Below, piece after piece: positions 8,501 through 16,149 of a stretch of 64,000 bases of DNA (its first letter is position 1; each line of letters starts with the position of its first letter). Source of the DNA: Cranoglanis bouderius (taxonomy: Eukaryota; Chordata; Actinopteri; Siluriformes; Cranoglanididae); the NCBI GenBank assembly GCA_023630585.1, contig CM042542.1, forward strand, positions 23,357,207 to 23,421,206. The letters run 5' to 3'. The notes under the pieces were generated by a model. The model saw nothing but the letters and a program-made list of their open reading frames with translations. It had not been told where the DNA came from and searched no databases. A program made the position numbers and the translations under genes.

Positions 8501-10668
8501 TAAGAGTAGATGTTCAGAGCTATTTATTGTTTAAACAATCAATCGAACAGGACACACCCGGGTAACAAGAAACAGCGGTCAGCCACATGTTCCAATATTT
8601 TTGCTCACCTACAACTTGGGTGGTCTGATACAAAATGTTCTATGTTCTTTGTTGTTTAACAAATCTACATATAAATACCAGGAAATAAAGCTGAAGTTCT
8701 ATACTTTCTTCTCATATTCATCTTTTGATGTCAAACCCAAATGTCTTCAGTCCACAGCGAAAGAAAATGAATTGGTTTTGCACTATTCTGGACACTATTG
8801 ACTGAGTCAGTCTTAGGATAAGCTCAATGGACAATAGCAGAACTTTACCACCAGCCACTATTCATATCCATATGCACTGCCACTTTACTTCTATTCATTG
8901 TCCCCTACTCTTTCCTTTTCTCATATTCAAACTATAATACCGTATATCCCTGTTCTTATCGCTGTTTACAATGTTTACACTGCTGACAATGTTTGCACTG
9001 CACTGCCACTTTAATTCCACTCAAGTCTGCTGCTTATATCTACAATATTTACACCCCACTGCACTACTACATCACACGCTTACAGTGTATCCTGTTTTAT
9101 ATATTTATTCTTATTTTGTTTCATTTATAATGTTAAATTATTTTCAGTATCCTTCTAACTCTCTGTGCTGCTGTAACAGGTAAATTTCCCTCTGGGATGA
9201 ATAAAGTGATCTATGAATCAAAAGGTGCTTTAACAAAGTATTAGTCAAGAGGTGTGCATACTTATGCAACCAGGTTATTGTAATATTTTTCTTTCTCCTA
9301 AAAGGTTTCTATTTGATTCTCACTTGAATTCTGTTGGTTGCTATAATCACATTAAAGGTGGAAAAAAGATCTGATTAGATGTTTCTTGCTTTTGTTTGCC
9401 ACATTGATAAGCCAACTTTAGGTCTGAGATAATCATGAACTAATCTCTCCAGGGTCTTCATCATGTAAGAAGTTAAAGCAACCCTTCTCTGGTCACTGGA
9501 AGCTGTCAGAAAAAAGGAGTGTGGGTACTACTCCTTCCATGAGACTCAGGGTGAGGAGTCACTGTAGTACTTCAAAGAACTGGTTTGCGCAGGCCTTGGG
9601 AACCCTCAGACTAATGCCATCTCGCCCTGAGACCTTGCTCTGACGGAGTCTTAACAGATACCTTGTCACCTGGTCCACAGTGGCATTCACCCCAGAGGAA
9701 TTACAGTGAACCTCCTATCTGTCCATACTGGTGGTGTCAATGCAGGATGTGTTTTCTGGCCTGTGATTTGAATGTGAGGTAGCAGTAAGGTCCTTGCTGG
9801 GTTTTGGTAGGAAGCAGGGGGGATGAGAACCAGAGCATGTGCTCCAATGATTTTGACCTCTGAAGTGGAGTTGGGCTTGGGGGGGTGGGGGGATGCAGCT
9901 CTCTATGCTGTGGTAATGTGAGTATGTGGGGGAGGGATAGTTGGCAACCCAGTGTTGAAACAGTTGAAGAACTGGTTCAGTTCATTGGTCCAATCTGTAC
10001 TTGTCTCAATTTGCTCATGAAGCCAGTGATCAGCTTCACAGCACTCCACACATCCCTGGCATCATACTGCTGCAGCTTCATCTCCAGTTTCTCTGGGTCC
10101 TTGTACTCCCTGTGCATTTTTATTAGTATTTATATTATTAGATGTTCACAGTTAGCTAGGTTATTATTTATTTCTAGCACACTTCTTAAGGAATACAAGT
10201 ACATTAACTTTATTAGTTTAAAGTGAAAATGCTGATTGAATTTTGTTAAATGGCCATTTTCATTTGCATATAGCACAACAAACTTTACCAAGGCGAAAAC
10301 GGTATAGTCTTCCAAATTTTTATGTATTTAGGCAATTAGTTTACATATTTATGGGAACAGTCTTGATTTTGTAGTTAACTTACATAGTTTCTTTCCTTTG
10401 CACAAAACTGGAAACTAACCACAGATGATTTGGGATTTTTGCATACAACTAAAAAAAGAAACTGGATCAGTGTTTAATTTAATAAACAAACATTTTTTGT
10501 TGTTTTTTTTTTTTGGGGGGGGGGGGGGGGGGGTTGGACTAACAATGTAATAAACAAATTTATTTAGACAGTGGACATGGCATTAGACTGTTATAAAACA
10601 TCATTAAGCTTTACCTGTGAGCCATCAGGACCAGGAGACTTTTTGAAAGAGCGCAGTCTGGATTTCAT
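4384..10668 (-). CDS. C2H2 zinc-finger protein with 14 tandem fingers (three coding exons)
   Basis: Joined coding exons on the minus strand are 10668-10615, 7547-7427 and 5564-4384, with phases 0 and 1 matching at both junctions, giving 451 codons. The N-terminus MKSRLRSFKKSPGPDGSQ is followed by an acidic 40-residue linker (CEDVKINTSDVG.. MEHTTPVEEHDGG), then 14 fingers in one exon. No KRAB or BTB domain is present, as usual for many teleost tandem-finger genes. Fingers have CEQCGKSF and HTGEKPY linkers. The first finger is short (C-x2-C-x11-H-x3-H) and probably weak. Fingers 4 and 5 share the same recognition helix (TRQHHLKQH) and their linker is HTGDKP. Likely a nuclear sequence-specific DNA-binding factor; its target is unknown. 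No internal stop or frameshift was found. Introns of about 3.1 and 1.9 kb hold dead transposons. Confidence 0.87.
5580..5958. other. Intron 2 sequence with a dispersed-repeat scrap
   Basis: The phrase CAGCAACTAATCGATAAAATTAATAATC near 5660-5695 (read in pieces) resembles the common teleost dispersed repeat built on AACTAA.CGATTA..ATTAAT. No gene is seen. Confidence 0.35.
5959..6250 (+). pseudogene. Tc1-like transposase C-terminal fragment
   Basis: The plus-strand reading includes PPQSPDLNIESVWDYMKREK at about 6185-6245. This is the conserved Tc1 block around the last catalytic acidic residue and its following helix (W..QSPDLN.IE..W). Upstream scraps (STQMSVCRQQ, then GMVDVLCKFGAAF) fit the middle of the same domain but are frameshifted. 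The copy is dead. Confidence 0.7.
6251..6905 (-). mobile_element. Tc1-like element fragment (transposase N-terminus and terminal repeat)
   Basis: Minus-strand codons 6501-6304 read RRQVVKNPRVTAKDLQQDLV then ATGTEVSVSTVWCVLNTEGF. This is the helix-turn-helix DNA-binding half of a Tc1-like transposase. Outward of it, at about 6700-6905, sit blocks such as GGGGGTTGAATAATTTTGA-type ends (GGGGGCTGAATAATTTTGATTG at about 6881, read in pieces), typical of this element's terminus. It lies head to head with the C-terminal piece at 5959-6250, so the pair is rearranged or two insertions. Confidence 0.72.
6906..7426. other. Intron 2 sequence, no recognised element
   Basis: Short open frames occur on both strands (6826-7101 minus, 7081-7281 plus) without recognisable protein features. 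A scrap reading ..GETLHLVEDVKYLDMLFKME resembles a LINE reverse-transcriptase tail (VKYLG..F) but is too short to call. Confidence 0.25.
7427..7547 (-). CDS. Zinc-finger gene, coding exon 2 (acidic linker)
   Basis: The acceptor is TTTTATTTTTAAAG at 7561-7548 and the donor is GTAGGT at 7426-7421. The 121 nt give 40 codons plus one base. It reads HCEDVKINTSDVGMSGSMEH then TTPVEEHDGGLQKNLKSHQF. Such short acidic exons upstream of the finger exon are common in teleost zinc-finger genes. Phase 0 in and phase 1 out fit both neighbours exactly. Confidence 0.85.
7548..7846. other. Intron 1 sequence near exon 2
   Basis: No gene is seen. The segment has ATGATG/ATGTCATG simple-sequence bias at about 7625-7655. 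Confidence 0.25.
7847..8830 (-). mobile_element. Tc1-like element remnant (second family)
   Basis: The minus-strand reading of 8465-8184 contains ASGTGSLIFIDDGTHDGSSR and VEVLDWPSQSRDLNPVEQH. The latter is the Tc1 block WPSQSPDLNP(I)E with one substitution, and the former is the preceding catalytic-core segment. The C-terminal part (..KEE..RLV.SV..RL.AVI.SKGYATK) is recognisable at about 8030-8125 but interrupted by stops. Terminal-type sequence flanks both sides (AGCAAAAGTATAGGAAC at about 7974; CAATATTTTTGCTCACC at about 8592). The family differs from the copy at 6251-6905. Confidence 0.72.
8830..9215 (+). mobile_element. LINE 3'-end fragment
   Basis: The segment ends with AAATTTCCCTCTGGGATGAA then TAAAGTGATCTATGAATC, the typical 3' terminus of teleost Rex/CR1-group LINEs (TTTCCCTC.GGGAT.AATAAAGT..TCTAT). 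The body holds tandem-like CACTGCCACTTTA and ACAATGTTTACACTGC phrases usual for these 3' UTRs. No coding part remains. Confidence 0.6.
9216..9400. mobile_element. Tc1-like terminal fragment (third family)
   Basis: GAGGTGTGCATACTTATGCA then ACCAGGTTATTGTAATATTT, followed by ATCACATTAAAGGTGGAAAA, match the end of a common teleost Tc1-like element. No transposase codons are present. Confidence 0.55.
9410..10120 (-). mobile_element. Degenerate LINE-like sequence
   Basis: Phrases such as CTCTCCAGGGTCTTCATCAT, GGTTTGCGCAGGCCTTGGGA and CAGCACTCCACACATCCCTG resemble teleost LINE sequence read antisense. No frame longer than about 110 codons survives and the plus-strand frame 9885-10226 is not recognisable. 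Family assignment is tentative. Confidence 0.4.
10503..10533. repeat. Homopolymer T12-G19
   Basis: Twelve T residues are followed directly by nineteen G residues. On the + strand the G run could form stacked G structures; it is also a likely site of assembly or sequencing error. Confidence 0.9.
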
Positions 10669-10676
10669 TATTAGAT
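10615..10676 (-). CDS. Zinc-finger gene, first coding exon
   Basis: Acceptor CTATTTCTTTACAG ends at 10677. The start ATG is at 10668-10666, after an 8-nt 5' leader in this exon. Eighteen codons encode MKSRLRSFKKSPGPDGSQ. The donor GTAAAG starts at 10614. The basic N-terminus followed by a Gly/Pro turn resembles the N-termini of other fish tandem-finger proteins. Confidence 0.83.
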
Positions 10677-10771
10677 CTGTAAAGAAATAGAAATTATTAC
10701 AGAACTCTGGGATCTTCTATGAATTAAATACAACTTTTACAGTTTAGCTGGAAGTCAAAAAAAGTTAGTGC

Positions 10772-10773
10772 AT

Positions 10774-10861
<88 letters not shown>
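10772..10861. repeat. (AC)n microsatellite with AT-containing start
   Basis: About 90 bp of AC dinucleotides, preceded by ATACATAC units and interrupted once by ATATAC. Confidence 0.95.
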
Positions 10862-11420
10862 CGATCATGGAAATGCTCCCTTAGCTATTAACTACATAAA
10901 CTGAACAGATTAAAAGAAATTAACTATAATTAACATTAATGTACAGTTTGCTTTTACACATTACATTCTACACCGCTTCACTAAGGCTGGATGCTAAAGC
11001 TGTCCCTATTGGATATATAGTGCACTACATAGGGTGTAGACTCCATTATGTCCTCCCCCCTATGTAGGGCACTTACACAGTGAGTAGGAAGCCATTTTGG
11101 ATTCAGCCACTAACTGTTAGCCGAGCAGCTGAGCTACAGCTTCAGTCTAATTTACCTCAGGTTTTAAAGCAGAACATTAAACTACCACAAAAAGACAAGA
11201 ACGTCTTTTTACTTTTAACTCTTTTAACTGTAGGAATTATTTTCATGTACAGAAAGTTACCTCGGTCAGATAAGCGGGAAAAAGCTGGAATTCTTCTTTT
11301 CCCAGTTTTCACAAACTACAGGAGAAACCCGAAATAAGTCACTGCCTTATGAGTCGGTCAGTTAGAGAGGATTACCTGCGCCTGGCTTTATGCAGCGCTC
11401 CGTTTCGGTGTGTAGAACTC
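10862..11420. other. Intron between the non-coding and first coding exons of the zinc-finger gene (part)
   Basis: No element is recognised. A plus-strand frame at 11080-11337 has no recognisable protein features. Confidence 0.3.
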
Positions 11421-11422
11421 AC

Positions 11423-11600
11423 CTGTGGACAGGGCTGCCAGGTGTGGCTCACAAAAGCAGCTCCAGAACTCGGTAATGTGAATCTCAGCACTGACTGAAC
11501 GCTGCTTCTGCAGCCTGAGGAGAAGAAAGGAACGCCGCTCCGGTCGCGCGCAGAGCGATGACGTCATCTGATTTTTCCCGCCGCCTGCGCGTGAACACAC
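11423..11600 (-). promoter_or_regulatory. Promoter and non-coding first exon of the zinc-finger gene
   Basis: A minus-strand donor GTGAGTTC at 11422-11415 follows CTGTCCACAG, giving a plausible non-coding first exon ending at 11423. Upstream the sequence turns G+C- and CpG-rich (GGAACGCCGCTCCGGTCGCGCGC) and holds a perfect CRE, TGACGTCA, at 11559-11566. No TATA box is obvious, so a CpG-type promoter is likely. The exact transcription start cannot be set from sequence alone. A diverged copy of the core lies at 561-624. Confidence 0.6.
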
Positions 11601-11729
11601 TGGTGTCCCTTCATACTTCACCTCAGAGCTGATTGTTGAGGAAAACACCAACTTTACATAATCATACCTGGTCAGATCTCTACTGATGTACACAACTGCA
11701 ACTTTGCTATAAAAAAAGAAAATAAAAAT

Positions 11730-13950
11730 GTGCAAACACAGGCCTTTGCTTGCAAGTCAAACCTCTTAATTCTGAAAATGTTGGGACAGTATGGAAAATG
11801 CAAAACAAACAAAGAAATCCAGTACACCCTGTACTATATTATTAACACATTATTTGATGTTTTACTTTGTGAATTTAATGTATTTTTAAAAATATACACT
11901 CAATTAAAATCTGATGACTATAACACACTCCAAAAAAGTTGGGACAGTCGACTGTTTATCGCTGTGTAACATCACCTTTTCTTTTAATAACACTTATTAA
12001 GCTTTTGGGACTGAAGTCACCAATTGGTTAAGTTTAGCAAGCAGAATTTTATCCCATTCATCCATTATCAGTGCTTAATTTGTAAATCTGCAGGTCCCGG
12101 AACAATAAGTCTGGAGGCATGTGAAAGGTCCCCAAACTTACAGACACGTAAAAGTGCTTCTAGAATCTCACGTAGCCAACGATATTCAGTGCTGATAGGT
12201 GGCCTGTGTAATTACTCACACTGGTACAGTGACATAATGAGTTTATAGCAGTGAGTATTCTCAGTACAAAAATAAACATTTATGGATCATACACGATCTA
12301 TCAGTTTATGTGCGTCACCTCAGTTAGCTACAAAACACATCTGCCCAAAGCACTTTGAAAACAACGCTACATTTCATACAGTAAGTCTCTTACAGTAAAC
12401 TAACATTAACTGCACAACATAATCAAGAAATAGACGTCTTATCTAACACAAAATATTCCACAAAGCCGTCCTGTCAGTGTCCTCCTCCTCTTCCCTGTGT
12501 CCTTTACGTATCCATGAGCACAAATGGCTCGGGATTGAACTTTGTAAGCGGTGGACCCACGATGTTCAAAAACATCAGAGATGAGATGGTGGGGATGAGA
12601 AGGGATTCGCGCTGCGAGCTACAAATTAGATGATTTTGGACAAACCCTGCTCGCGCTCCACTGGAGATCGGTGTGGTGTTCACAGAATCCAACACCTGCC
12701 TCAGTCCTTCTGGAACTTTTTGTCTATTTGAGTCTCTGTACTCCCTAAAAGCCCGAATGTGGGCTGTTCACTCCCTTTAATTCCTGTCAGTCTCACTTTC
12801 AAAGCCAGGCACAGGATAACATTTAGACTCATAAGCGCTTCTAAAAACCACAATAGGGTATAGCGTTATCACTGCTAGTCATGGGAACGGTTGTCAGACT
12901 GCTTCATCAGTGACCTGCAGCCGCTCGCTCTCCTGGACTCTTGCCTTTTTAGTACTTCGCTCCGTTTTCTCGCTGTCGTTGTTTGTGTTCTTAAAAAAAT
13001 CCTGTTAATGATAACTGCTTTCTTTTCACCATGACACACTCTACAGCGTATGCTACGTGACTGTAGGCTTCGATTCACGACATCGAATTCAGGCGAACTT
13101 TTGAACTTGAAATGAATATGTTATGTGAAAGAGGCTACTGATTGGCTGTTAGCAATATTTGAGCACCAGTAATATAAGATTAGCATTTTTATTGCAGTTT
13201 TTTTTGTTGTTCTGTTTTACTTTTGGTGAATTAAAAACTAAAACTATTTGTTTTTATAATATTGCTGCAGGAGACTTTAAACATCCAGCTGTAGAGATGG
13301 CGGATCCACATAAAAAGGTTCCGGAACGCAGGTGTGCAATATTTTGGAGGTGCCAGATCCTGTTCCGGCAGGATCCGGCTCAAATTAAGCACTGTCCATT
13401 ATGCATTTCTTCAGCTTCGTTGCCTTATTTTACGCTTCGTAACGCGCCACACATTCTCAATGGGAGACAGGTCAGGACTGCAGGCAGCACCTGCACTCTC
13501 TGCTTACGCAACCATGCACTTGTAATCCGGGCAGAATGTGGTTTGGCGTTGTCCTGCTCTGGATGGCAGCATATGCTCCAAAATGTGTACATATCTTTCT
13601 GCATTAATGATGCCCTCACAGATATGTAAGTTCCCCATGCCATGGGCACTGACATGCCCCCACACCATGACAGATGCTGGCTTTTAGACCTGACGCTGAT
13701 AACATCTTGGATGGTTCTTTTCCTCTTTGGCCCGGCGAACACGAAAGTTTTTAAGACAGTGACGTCTGAGGGATCGGAGATCACGCGCATTCAGAAGAGG
13801 TTTTCGGCCTCGCCCTTTACGCACTGAGATTTGACCGGATTCCTTGAATCTTTTAATTATATTGTGCACTGTAGAAGGTGAAATGCTGAAATGCCCAAAA
13901 TCCTACCGATTTGCCTTTGCGGAATGTTGTTCTCAAAGTGTTGGATCATT
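11730..13950 (-). mobile_element. Tc1-like element interrupted by a hAT-type insertion
   Basis: The left part (11730-12068) carries terminal sequence with AAAATGTTGGGACAGTATGG and AAAAAAGTTGGGACAG. The right part (13395-13950) carries the transposase on the minus strand: MHNIIKRFKESGQISVRKGR then GRKPLLNARDLRSLRRHCL (HTH half). It jumps by an internal deletion to RAKEEKNHPRCYQR, GMSVPMAWGTYI and CHPEQDNAKPHSARITSAWL (catalytic core). Joining the two parts across the hAT element restores the usual order of this family (left end, C-terminal part, core, HTH). The copy has stops and deletions and is dead; its right terminus is not clearly found. Confidence 0.75.
12069..13394. mobile_element. Non-autonomous hAT-type DNA transposon with perfect 8-bp target duplication
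   Basis: Fourteen-bp perfect terminal inverted repeats are present: CAGTGCTTAATTTG at 12069-12082 and CAAATTAAGCACTG at 13381-13394. They are flanked by an identical 8-bp direct repeat TCCATTAT (12061-12068 and 13395-13402). Eight-bp duplications and CAG..CTG ends are hallmarks of hAT elements. The 1,326-bp element encodes no full transposase. A minus-strand frame at 12695-12504 (..SLMFLNIVGPPLTKFNPEPF..) might be a transposase C-terminal scrap, but this is weak. It inserted into the Tc1-like element around it. Confidence 0.88.
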
Positions 13951-14507
13951 CACTGACGCATCTGTTGATATAGAAGAATTTTGTCGATCAAACTATGATT
14001 TAAATATGATTGTTATGTAACGCATCTGGTCCAATCAAAAGTTAAAATAATCAGAGTGATAAGAAATGTTTTAATCCATCAAACGCCTAATAATGATTGT
14101 GAAATGTATTTCAATCATGAAGAGAGAGTGACAATGTTAAATCAGCACTTAAACATGATTATGTTGTAATAGTACATGGAATATTTTATTAATCAGAAAA
14201 TCATGAGAGAATATTCATGTGGGTGAAACTAGGACAAATTGATGTAACTCCATCTTGTGGGAAATCACTGAACACATTCCTCACTCGCAGCTTGTATCTT
14301 TTTCTTCCGAGCTCCCCAATTTGTTATCTGTCATTTGTTAGTGTGTATCCACTATTATTGACAAAGCTTTATGAGTGGGCCATTGTTCAAACTGCAGAAG
14401 TTAGAGAAATACAGAATGTCGTACACAAAGGACTGTGTACCCTAATGTGCAAGTTGTGTTGAGCAAGGCCACCTGTGTTAGAGGAGATGTACCAATGTTC
14501 AAGGATA

Positions 14508-14511
<4 letters not shown>
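13951..14511. other. Spacer without a recognised feature
   Basis: A+T-rich. A plus-strand frame at 14217-14462 has no recognisable protein features. Confidence 0.3.

Positions 14512-14571
<60 letters not shown>
14512..14571. repeat. (GT)n microsatellite abutting an LRR exon
   Basis: About 60 bp of GT on the + strand, i.e. (AC)n on the sense strand of the NLR gene, beginning two bases past the splice donor position of the LRR exon at 14575-14748. Confidence 0.95.
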
Positions 14572-14574
<3 letters not shown>

Positions 14575-14748
14575 CTCAGTGTCTCCAGTGTACAGTGTGG
14601 ATTCTCCAGTCCAGCAGAGAGCAGCTTCACTCCTGAATCCTGCAGGTTATTGTTCCTCAGGTCCAGTTCTCTCAGTCTGGAGGAGTTTGAGCTGAGAACT
14701 GAGGACAGAACTCTACAGCTTTCCTCTGTCAGATCACACTCACACAGC
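14575..14748 (-). pseudogene. NLR leucine-rich-repeat exon (distal copy) with altered donor
   Basis: 172 of 174 positions match the proximal exon. The open frame is intact (..CTLETLR), but the donor position reads GC (GAG|GCGCAC) rather than GT and lacks the usual GCAAGT context. Correct splicing is therefore doubtful unless this is read through as a terminal exon. The (AC)n repeat follows immediately. Confidence 0.75.
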
Positions 14749-15076
14749 CTGGAAGAGAAATGATGAAATATCAGAAGTCTGATCTCAAACACACAAACAC
14801 AGCCATAATCCAGCTAAAGTTGATGATGTAACAGAAATGTGAGTGTGTTTCTCTCACACACAGAAATCAGAGGACAGGACGCCACATCAGCACATTTACA
14901 GGAGCAGCCACGTCTTTCTGCACTCCACAATCTCTCAGCTACAGTTTATTATAACACCATTAGCTCATCTACATAACACACACATGTGAGAGCGAGCAGC
15001 TACACACACTACTCTGATCTGTCTTCAAGTTTCTACAACCAACACTGCAGATATAGTGCATTTTATTACAGAAAAT

Positions 15077-15079
<3 letters not shown>
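14575..15079. repeat. Duplicated exon-intron segment, copy A (partner 19277-19785)
   Basis: The LRR exon plus about 330 bp of upstream intron are nearly identical to 19277-19785. One visible difference is CACTACTCTG versus CACTACACTCTG. The copy is bounded by a (GT)n microsatellite on the left and a (GA)n microsatellite on the right. Confidence 0.88.

Positions 15080-15115
<36 letters not shown>
15080..15115. repeat. (GA)n microsatellite
   Basis: About 36 bp of uninterrupted AG/GA dinucleotides at the end of duplicated segment A. Confidence 0.95.
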
Positions 15116-15117
<2 letters not shown>

Positions 15118-15369
15118 AGCAGAAGTGTTAGAGGTTTTATAGGAGACTTTCCAGGGCATGGATTACCTTACACCAGTGATTAATGTTAACCTCATTAGCA
15201 GCATTAATTGGGGCTGAACATATGGATAAAAGTGCTGGATGTCAGGATTCCGGACTTGCTGTTTTGTGTTTCGGCCACTAGAGGTAGGTGTTCCCCATGC
15301 TGTGTTCCCCCTGTCTGTCATCAGTGTTATTGATGTCTCCTGTGTCTCATTCCCCTGTGTATATTAATC
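15116..15369. other. Intronic sequence with dispersed-repeat scrap
   Basis: TTTCGGCCACTAGAGG and TGTTCCCCCTGTCTGTCATC recall a common teleost dispersed repeat that seems to resume at about 15880-16030, around the hAT-like segment. No gene is seen. Confidence 0.3.
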
Positions 15370-15880
15370 AGACTTAGGGAGTAACAGATTACATGTAACA
15401 GTGTTACGTAATCAGGATACAAAAAACTGGTAACTGTAATCCGTTACAGTTATGCCAAAAAACAAGGTCATCAGATTACAGGTACATTTTGTAAAAAATG
15501 GGAATACTATCAGGATTACTATTGCAGGGCTCCAGACTGCGTCTAAAAAGGTCGGATTTGAGACCAAAAATATTACTTTGCGAATGATATTTTTGCTGAG
15601 ACTTTTTAAAACAATCCTCATCTCTGTTGAGCACCAATGCTGAGGGCACACCTGCTAATAAAAAAGCAGGCTCCAGTTGTGCCAGCATGAGAGAGAGAGA
15701 AAACGACGGAGACACAGAGGATCATCTTTCCGTGTCAATCAGTGAACACCCAAGTAAAAGTGCAGAAAGACATTTTAAGACTTCTTGGATTCAGGAGTTT
15801 GCATGGCTCAGGTATGATCATCACACACAGAAAATGTTTTGTGACTGTTTCCTTAGTTTCCTCGCTTGGTGTTTAATGTT
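15370..15880 (+). mobile_element. hAT-like element fragment (transposase N-terminus)
   Basis: The segment opens with imperfect repeats of GTAACAGATTACATGTAA/TGTAATCCGTTACAG type. It then contains a plus-strand frame (15627-15884) with ERHFKTSWIQEFAWLRYDHH then TQKMFCDCF. This resembles the N-terminal TTF-like zinc-binding module of ZNF862/hAT-type transposases (..W...F.WL.Y......MFC..C). It is truncated straight after this module. Confidence 0.5.
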
Positions 15881-16149
15881 GTGATGCCAGTCTGTTGTGT
15901 CTCATGTAAGTTCCCCTGGTTTTTTTAGGAGTACTTATATTTGAGTCCGTCTTTGCGCTTGAGTTCATCACCTCCCCCGTGGCTCACTGGTATAAACTGT
16001 GCTGTTAAGTATGTTCTGTGCAAATAATTAAAATGAATCAACTGGTGATCAGGGCTGCGAGATGAATGTTGAATGCTGGAGCACACAGCATCCCAATCCA
16101 AACCTGGCTCTAAATCTGGACCTCACCACCGTATACGGTCCAGAGGAAG

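Noticed and set aside
10503..10533. G-quadruplex regulatory site
   Set aside because: A single uninterrupted G19 next to T12 is better explained as a slippage-prone homopolymer or an assembly ambiguity; no G-tract pattern with loops is present.
11080..11337. Plus-strand 85-codon frame upstream of the first coding exon of the zinc-finger gene
   Set aside because: No recognisable motif, intronic position on the opposite strand, and a length expected by chance.
14499..14792. LRR protein with a poly-(His-Thr) tail
   Set aside because: The tail is the translated (AC)n microsatellite past the exon end; the LRR part is the 174-bp NLR exon.
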